Shown: one piece after another, positions 59,533-64,000 of the stretch
Layout of the letters: each line of letters starts with the position of its first letter
Position numbering within the stretch: position 1 is the first letter of the stretch
Assembly: GCA_015061285.1 (NCBI GenBank)
Contig: SUWW01000008.1
Span: 62,001 to 126,000, forward strand
Source: Bacteroidales bacterium
GTDB lineage: Bacteria > Bacteroidota > Bacteroidia > Bacteroidales > Marinilabiliaceae
Direction of reading: 5' to 3'
DNA: 64,000 bases
Made by a program: the position numbers and the translations under genes
The notes under the pieces: generated by a model
What the model was told of the DNA's origin: nothing
The model's input: only the letters and a program-made list of their open reading frames with translations
Databases searched by the model: none

Positions 59533-60789
59533 ATGGTAAAAGTAAGACCATTTAGCGGATACCGTCCGCCACGCAACTTAGTAGAGAAGGTAGCTTGTCT
59601 GCCTTACGACGTAATGAATTCGGAAGAAGCCGCTCAGATGGCAACCGGTAAACCAGAATCCCTTTTGCATGTAACACGTGCCGAAATTGATTGCCCCCAA
59701 GGCACCGACATTCATTCTACTACTGTCTACGACAAGGCTGTAGAGAATTTCGCAAAAATGAAAAACAATGGTTGGCTCGTTCGCGACAGCAAGCCTTGTT
59801 TTTATATATATGCACAGACGATGGACGGCCGCACCCAGTATGGCATTGTGGGTGGCGCATGGGCCGACGATTATATGAATGGACGAATAAAGAAGCACGA
59901 ACTTACGCGCCCCGATAAAGAAGAAGATCGTATGGTGCTTACACGCTATCTGCATGCTAACATGGAGCCTGTTTTCTTTGCATATAACGACGTTCCTGAG
60001 ATTGATGCCATTGTAAATAAGACTATTAAGACCACTCCTGAATACGATTTTACGGCTGAAGATGGTTTCCGTCATACGCTTTGGGTCATTAGCGACGAGA
60101 ATGAGGTGAAGAGCATAGAGACTCTCTTCGCTACTAAAGTTCCTTGTACGTATGTGGCTGATGGTCATCATCGAACAGCTGCTGCAGCAAGAATTGCTAA
60201 CGAGTTTGCTCAGAAAAATCCTAATCATACAGGTGATGAGGAATACAACTTCTTTATGGCTGTGCACTTCCCAGCATCGCAACTCAAAATCATCGACTAC
60301 AACCGCGTTGTGAAGGATTTGAACGGTCTCACCGAAGCGCAACTCATAGAAAAACTGCAAAAGACAATGGTTGTAGATAAAATTGGCAAAGAGATATATC
60401 ATCCAGCAAAATTGCACGAGTTTGGTATGTATCTCGGCGGCGAATGGTATCGCTTGACAGCGCGCGAAGGCACCTACAACGACTCAGACCCTATTGGCGT
60501 TCTCGATGTGACCATTCTCTCTGATAATGTACTTCGCGACATTCTTGGTATTGAGGATTTGCGTCGCTCTACGCGCATCGACTTCGTGGGTGGCATACGC
60601 GGACTTGGCGAGCTTCAGAAACGCGTTGATAGCGGTGAAATGAAAGTTGCATTTGCTATGTATCCTGTCTCGATGAAGCAACTCACCGACATTGCCGATT
60701 CGGGCAACATAATGCCACCTAAGACAACTTGGTTCGAACCGAAACTCCGTTCAGGTCTTGTAGTGAAAGATCTTGATAAGGATAAATAA
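59533..60789 (+). CDS. DUF1015 family protein
   Basis: The 418-residue protein is full length for DUF1015: RPFSGYRPPRNLVEKVACLPYDVMNSEEAAQMA, NPxSLLHVTRAEID-type start, RKHELTRPDKEEDRMVLTRYLHANMEPVFFAY, and VPCTYVADGHHRTAAAARIANE, where DGHHR is the conserved ParB/Srx-like nucleotide-binding motif. In some species these proteins are described as SerK-like serine kinases; here function is only inferred. The end LRRSTRIDFVGGIRGLGELQKRVDSG is typical. It is divergent from mnmE. Confidence 0.88.
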   Translation: MVKVRPFSGYRPPRNLVEKVACLPYDVMNSEEAAQMATGKPESLLHVTRAEIDCPQGTDIHSTTVYDKAVENFAKMKNNGWLVRDSKPCFYIYAQTMDGRTQYGIVGGAWADDYMNGRIKKHELTRPDKEEDRMVLTRYLHANMEPVFFAYNDVPEIDAIVNKTIKTTPEYDFTAEDGFRHTLWVISDENEVKSIETLFATKVPCTYVADGHHRTAAAARIANEFAQKNPNHTGDEEYNFFMAVHFPASQLKIIDYNRVVKDLNGLTEAQLIEKLQKTMVVDKIGKEIYHPAKLHEFGMYLGGEWYRLTAREGTYNDSDPIGVLDVTILSDNVLRDILGIEDLRRSTRIDFVGGIRGLGELQKRVDSGEMKVAFAMYPVSMKQLTDIADSGNIMPPKTTWFEPKLRSGLVVKDLDKDK

Positions 60790-60812
60790 TAATTAGTTTA
60801 GATAGTTCATTT

Positions 60813-60847
60813 GCTGCCGAGTCGTGATGATTTGGCGGCTTTTTTTT
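60813..60847 (+). terminator. Intrinsic terminator of the DUF1015 gene
   Basis: GCTGCC (60813-60818) pairs with GGCGGC (60834-60839), followed by a run of eight T residues. Confidence 0.8.
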
Positions 60848-60851
60848 ATTT

Positions 60852-61345
60852 TCTAATTACCAATTCACTACAATTAGTGGCTACTTTCGCAGTTTGTAAT
60901 TAGGAAAATAATGGAACATAGAAAATTAGAGATGGAGGAGATGAACCGCTTGAGTGTGAGTGAATTCCATGCAGCGGAGAAAGCCCCCATAGTTTTGGTG
61001 CTCGATAATATTCGCAGTCTCAACAATGTAGGTTCGATGTTTCGCACGTGCGATGCGTTGCGTGTGGCGCAGATTCTTCTTTGTGGCATCACGCCCGTGC
61101 CGCCTTCGCCCGAAATACATAAAACCGCTCTTGGTGCCGAACTATCTATGCAGTGGAAGCACTACGACGACACGCTCTCGGCCATTGCCGACCTCAAGGC
61201 GCAAGGATATATTGTGTGTGCTATAGAGCAAGTGGTGAATAGCGTAGCATTGCAAGATTTCAAGTTCGACAAGAATGCTAAATATGCTCTCATTATGGGC
61301 AATGAGGTCAAGGGCGTTGAGCAGACAGTGGTCGATCAAAGCGAT
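60852..61345 (+). repeat. Right copy of the ~495-bp direct repeat
   Basis: Matches 48285-48779 in the same orientation (see there). It includes the promoter region of the intact trmH and its first 145 codons. Confidence 0.9.
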
Positions 61346-61447
61346 GTATGTATTGAAATCCCACAGTTTGGCACAAAGCACTCGTTCAATGTGTCGGTTA
61401 CGGCGGGAATAGTGCTTTGGGAAGCTGCTAAACAGTTGATTTTATAG
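60911..61447 (+). CDS. TrmH-family RNA methyltransferase (SPOUT class), intact copy
   Basis: The 178-residue protein is a compact SpoU/TrmH methyltransferase with all motifs: IVLVLDNIRSLNNVGSMFRTCDALRVAQILLCGITPVPP (motif 1, with NxR), KNAKYALIMGNEVKGVEQTVVDQSD (motif 2) and IPQFGTKHSFNVSVTAGIVLWEAAKQL (motif 3, knot and AdoMet binding). It lacks the extra N-terminal RNA-binding domain of many SpoU proteins. It would 2'-O-methylate a tRNA or rRNA ribose. A truncated copy lies at 48345-48803. Confidence 0.9.
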   Translation: MEHRKLEMEEMNRLSVSEFHAAEKAPIVLVLDNIRSLNNVGSMFRTCDALRVAQILLCGITPVPPSPEIHKTALGAELSMQWKHYDDTLSAIADLKAQGYIVCAIEQVVNSVALQDFKFDKNAKYALIMGNEVKGVEQTVVDQSDVCIEIPQFGTKHSFNVSVTAGIVLWEAAKQLIL

Positions 61448-61477
61448 GCGTTATTATTTTTATAAATACACAAAACG

Positions 61478-62236
61478 ATGAAAAAACTTTGCCTTTTTGA
61501 TGGTGGCGATTTGGTTGTGCGTACATATACCGACAACCATACAGAATTGCCCACTGCCGACGAACTTAATGGCATACCAACGGCCGAGAAGGTCTTTGCC
61601 ACCGCCGATGCCGAAGCTGCTGCTGTAGTGCGTAGCGAAGTTGAACCGCTCTTGCCCTCAGGCTTGCAATTTCAGCCTTTGCGTCCGCTTTTTCTCACTA
61701 TGCCAGCAGAGCAATTTGCCGTGGCATGCAAAGCACGTCAGATGGTGCAATGGGAGACTCATTCGCGCTACTGTCCGGCGTGTGGTGTGCCTACTGCACC
61801 ATTGGCTTTCAACGCGCGCAAATGCCCCCAATGTGGCTTCGAAATCTATCCTACCATTGCGCCAGCAATCATTGTACGCATACATCGAGGAAAAGAATTG
61901 CTTATGGTGCGAGCTCTCAATTTCAGAGGCAATCATTATGGTCTCGTGGCTGGATTTGTGGAAGTAGGAGAGTCTCTCGAAGAGTGTGTTACGCGCGAAG
62001 TGATGGAAGAAACGAGTTTGAAAATCAAAAATATACGATATTATGGTTCGCAACCATGGCCATTCCCATCGTCGCTTATGATAGGCTTCGACGCCGATTA
62101 TGAGAGTGGCGATATTCACCTACAGAAGGAGGAACTTGCAGATGGTCAGTTTTTTACAGCTACTAATCCACCCGAACTGCCTGCACCTATGTCTATAGCT
62201 CGATGCATGATAGATGAATGGCTAAAGGCACAGTAG
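61478..62236 (+). CDS. nudC: NAD(+) diphosphatase / NAD-cap hydrolase
   Basis: The 252-residue protein has a NudC zinc ribbon (CPACGVPTAPLAFNARKCPQCGFEIYPTIAPAIIVRIH), the Nudix box GFVEVGESLEECVTREVMEETSLKI (catalytic REVMEE), and the NudC-specific SQPWPFPSSLMIGFDADY. It splits NADH or NAD into NMN and AMP and can remove NAD caps from RNA. It starts 30 bp after trmH on the same strand and may be cotranscribed. Length is normal. Confidence 0.94.
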   Translation: MKKLCLFDGGDLVVRTYTDNHTELPTADELNGIPTAEKVFATADAEAAAVVRSEVEPLLPSGLQFQPLRPLFLTMPAEQFAVACKARQMVQWETHSRYCPACGVPTAPLAFNARKCPQCGFEIYPTIAPAIIVRIHRGKELLMVRALNFRGNHYGLVAGFVEVGESLEECVTREVMEETSLKIKNIRYYGSQPWPFPSSLMIGFDADYESGDIHLQKEELADGQFFTATNPPELPAPMSIARCMIDEWLKAQ

Positions 62237-62280
62237 TCTACTTTTTTCAAATAAGTATTCTATTGAAGTTGAAAATCGGA

Positions 62281-62288
62281 TAAATTTG
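62281..62288 (+). promoter_or_regulatory. -7 box of the SulP gene
   Basis: TAAATTTG is an exact TAnnTTTG, 37 bp before the ATG at 62326. A TTG lies 15 bp upstream (62263-62265), closer than usual. Confidence 0.4.
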
Positions 62289-62325
62289 CGCGCTTTTTTT
62301 TAGTAAAGTATTAGATAATAATCAG

Positions 62326-64000
62326 ATGAGTCTCATTTCTACAAACAACATCAAGGGCGATGTGTTCGGTGGTATAACGGCCGGCATTGTTGCCTTGCCT
62401 CTTGCTTTGGCTTTTGGTATACAAGCTTTTGGAGGCATTCCCGATCCTGCAGCGAGTGCTGTGGGTGCACTTGCAGGTCTTGTGGGTGCTACAATGCTCG
62501 GATTTTTTGCTGCTCTCTTTGGTGGCACGCATTCGCAAATTAGCGGTCCTACGGGTCCTATGACAGTAGTTACGGCATCGCTCGTTTCGGGACTTTGGGC
62601 TGGCTATCAGTCGCAGGGCTTGGCATTCGAACAGGCTATTCCCAACATCATCATCTCGATGTCGATGGCAGGTGTGTTCTGCGGCCTGTTTCAAATTCTT
62701 TTCGGCGTAATAAAAATCGGTAAATACATACGCTACATACCTTATCCTGTGCTTTCGGGCTTCATGAGTGGTATAGGTATAATAATTATACTACAACAAA
62801 TCTATCCGCTCATTGGCCTCAAGTCGCCAGTGATGGTTGTAGATATGATTCTCCAATTCCCCGAGCGTGTTGCTAACGGCATTTCTGTTCCTGCCTTGCT
62901 GCTTGGTTTGGGCACTATTGTAGTTATATACCTATTCCCATTGGTAACCAAGAAAGTGCCAGCAACACTTGTTGCTCTGATAGTTATGACCGTAGTTTCG
63001 CTCTTCGTTACCGATTTCCCTGAGGCGCTCACCATTGGTCAGATTCCTTCGGGCTTCCCAATGCCGTTCTTCCTCAAAGACGGTATCGACCTTTCGGCTA
63101 TCAATTGGGGACAAGCTATCGTAACAGCCATTGTTCCAGGCTTGACGCTTGCTGGTCTTGGTTCTATCGACACTTTGCTGACGTCTATTGTAGCCGATAA
63201 TATCACCAAAACACAGCATAACAGCAATCAGGAACTCATTGGCCAAGGCATAGGCAATGCTGTTGCTGGTATGTTCTGCGGCATTTCGGGTGCGGGTGCC
63301 ACCATGCGTACTGTAGTTAACGTCAAGAGTGGCGGACGTACGCAGATTTCTGGTATGATTCACTCGCTCTTCCTTCTTGCCATACTTCTCGGCTTGGGCT
63401 CGATAGTTCGTTTCGTGCCGCTGTCGGTACTTGCAGGTATACTTATCACTGTAGGGTGGGGTATCATCGACTTCAAAGGCTTCAAAGATTTGCCTCGAAT
63501 ACCCAAATCGGACGCATTTGTGCTACTTATTGTGCTCTTCGTCACTGTGTTTGTTGACCTCCTCACGGCAGTAGGTATTGGTATGGTGGTAGCATGCGTA
63601 CTATTTATGAAGCGTACGAGCGACCTCGTAGAAGGCAATTATTCGGCTGGCGAACTCTCTGCATTCGACAAAGAGTCGCCTTGGTCCGACGAGCATGGTT
63701 TGCCCGATGTAGCTAAACATAAGATATACGTACAACGTCTCAATGGCCCGATATTCTTCGGCTCTATCACTGGTTTCCAGAACGTCATGAAGTCTGTGCC
63801 CGACGATGTTAAGATTGTAATCATACGTATGAAACGCGTATCGTTTATGGACCAGTCGGGTGTATATGCAATGGAGACTGCCATACGCGACCTTCAAGCA
63901 CGCGGCATTCGTGTGTTGATGACTATTATTCAACCTCAGCCTGCCTATTTGATGCGTAAAATGAATGTCATTCCTGGCGTTTTGACAGAAAACGATACAT
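62326..64000 (+). CDS. SulP-family anion transporter with STAS domain (runs off the window)
   Basis: The first 558 residues are readable from ATG 62326. GDVFGGITAGIVALPLALAFGIQAFGGI and GGTHSQISGPTGPMTVV are typical of SulP (sulfate/bicarbonate-type) transporters, with about 12-14 membrane helices to about residue 430. From about 465 a STAS domain follows (KIYVQRLNGPIFFGSITGFQNVM, VIIRMKRVSFMDQSGVYAM). It imports an anion across the inner membrane; sulfate or bicarbonate cannot be told apart. Only the C-terminal end is cut by the window edge. Confidence 0.92.
   Translation, partial: MSLISTNNIKGDVFGGITAGIVALPLALAFGIQAFGGIPDPAASAVGALAGLVGATMLGFFAALFGGTHSQISGPTGPMTVVTASLVSGLWAGYQSQGLAFEQAIPNIIISMSMAGVFCGLFQILFGVIKIGKYIRYIPYPVLSGFMSGIGIIIILQQIYPLIGLKSPVMVVDMILQFPERVANGISVPALLLGLGTIVVIYLFPLVTKKVPATLVALIVMTVVSLFVTDFPEALTIGQIPSGFPMPFFLKDGIDLSAINWGQAIVTAIVPGLTLAGLGSIDTLLTSIVADNITKTQHNSNQELIGQGIGNAVAGMFCGISGAGATMRTVVNVKSGGRTQISGMIHSLFLLAILLGLGSIVRFVPLSVLAGILITVGWGIIDFKGFKDLPRIPKSDAFVLLIVLFVTVFVDLLTAVGIGMVVACVLFMKRTSDLVEGNYSAGELSAFDKESPWSDEHGLPDVAKHKIYVQRLNGPIFFGSITGFQNVMKSVPDDVKIVIIRMKRVSFMDQSGVYAMETAIRDLQARGIRVLMTIIQPQPAYLMRKMNVIPGVLTENDT

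Noticed and set aside
48285-61345. Composite transposon flanked by the trmH copies
   Set aside because: The repeated segment encodes an RNA methyltransferase, has no terminal inverted repeats and no transposase is present in the interval.

Overview
The window is one contig piece from a Bacteroidales-type bacterium (phylum Bacteroidota), most likely gut-associated. The signs are promoters of the Bacteroides type (TTG or TTTG about 19-20 bp before TAnnTTTG) ahead of many genes, few Shine-Dalgarno sequences, Rho with a long Q/N-rich insertion, two GIN-domain (DUF2807) secreted proteins, DUF4494, a long NusB, short Pta beside AckA, a DPP III peptidase and a Bacteroidetes-style C-terminal tail on a secreted protein. 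Family or genus cannot be decided from what is visible; Prevotellaceae and Muribaculaceae are both possible.

Layout. 1-306: start of a TolC-like efflux protein (cut by the window edge). 0.4-3.1 kb: accessory segment with a truncated RhuM protein, a Fic protein and an AraC regulator. 3.1-10.2 kb: gluQ, an aldo/keto reductase, an Lrp regulator, then a + strand operon of DPP III, a GIN-domain protein, a Kdo/WaaP-like kinase and a BadF/GlcNAc-kinase-like protein. 10.3 kb: tRNA-Arg(ACG). 10.5-15.8 kb: ppk, a YfcE-type phosphoesterase, a two-repeat membrane protein, yjbQ, a ZIP transporter and a TSCPD protein. 15.8-19.9 kb: housekeeping operon nusB-DUF1573-yajC-ybbR-coaE-djlA. 20-25 kb: a WG-repeat protein, a lipoprotein, pta-ackA and a PIN toxin-antitoxin pair. 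25.3-34.7 kb (mostly minus strand): rho, a HAD protein, then an operon aminotransferase-lipoprotein-ftsK-lolA-GIN protein, and mazG. 34.7-43.7 kb (plus strand): phoH, purC, a lipoprotein flavin reductase, gdhA, cysE, DUF4494, and two peptide-type transporters (an MFS protein and a POT protein).

43.9-47.6 kb holds a compact partner-switching signalling operon: a STAS-kinase fusion, a membrane sensor fused to a PP2C phosphatase and a GHKL anti-sigma-like kinase, and a free STAS protein. This is the most interesting system in the window, because both opposing kinases, the phosphatase and the antagonists are present but no sigma factor or other obvious target is nearby.

47.6-61.4 kb is a mosaic. 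It contains a 42-bp tandem repeat array, a possible small RNA, REP-like hairpins, a truncated trmH copy that forms a ~495-bp direct repeat with the intact trmH 12.6 kb away, and a ~42-bp direct repeat around an AraC / alpha-beta hydrolase module. Two divergent AraC-controlled sets of exported redox or hydrolytic enzymes lie inside (cyclophilin-like and hydrolase; flavodoxin, acetyltransferase, aldo/keto reductase, iron alcohol dehydrogenase, carboxymuconolactone decarboxylase-cupin). Three of these genes show single-base damage: two frameshifts and a lost start codon. mnmE and a DUF1015 gene, both ordinary, also lie in this interval. 60.9-64 kb: trmH, nudC and a SulP transporter cut by the window end.
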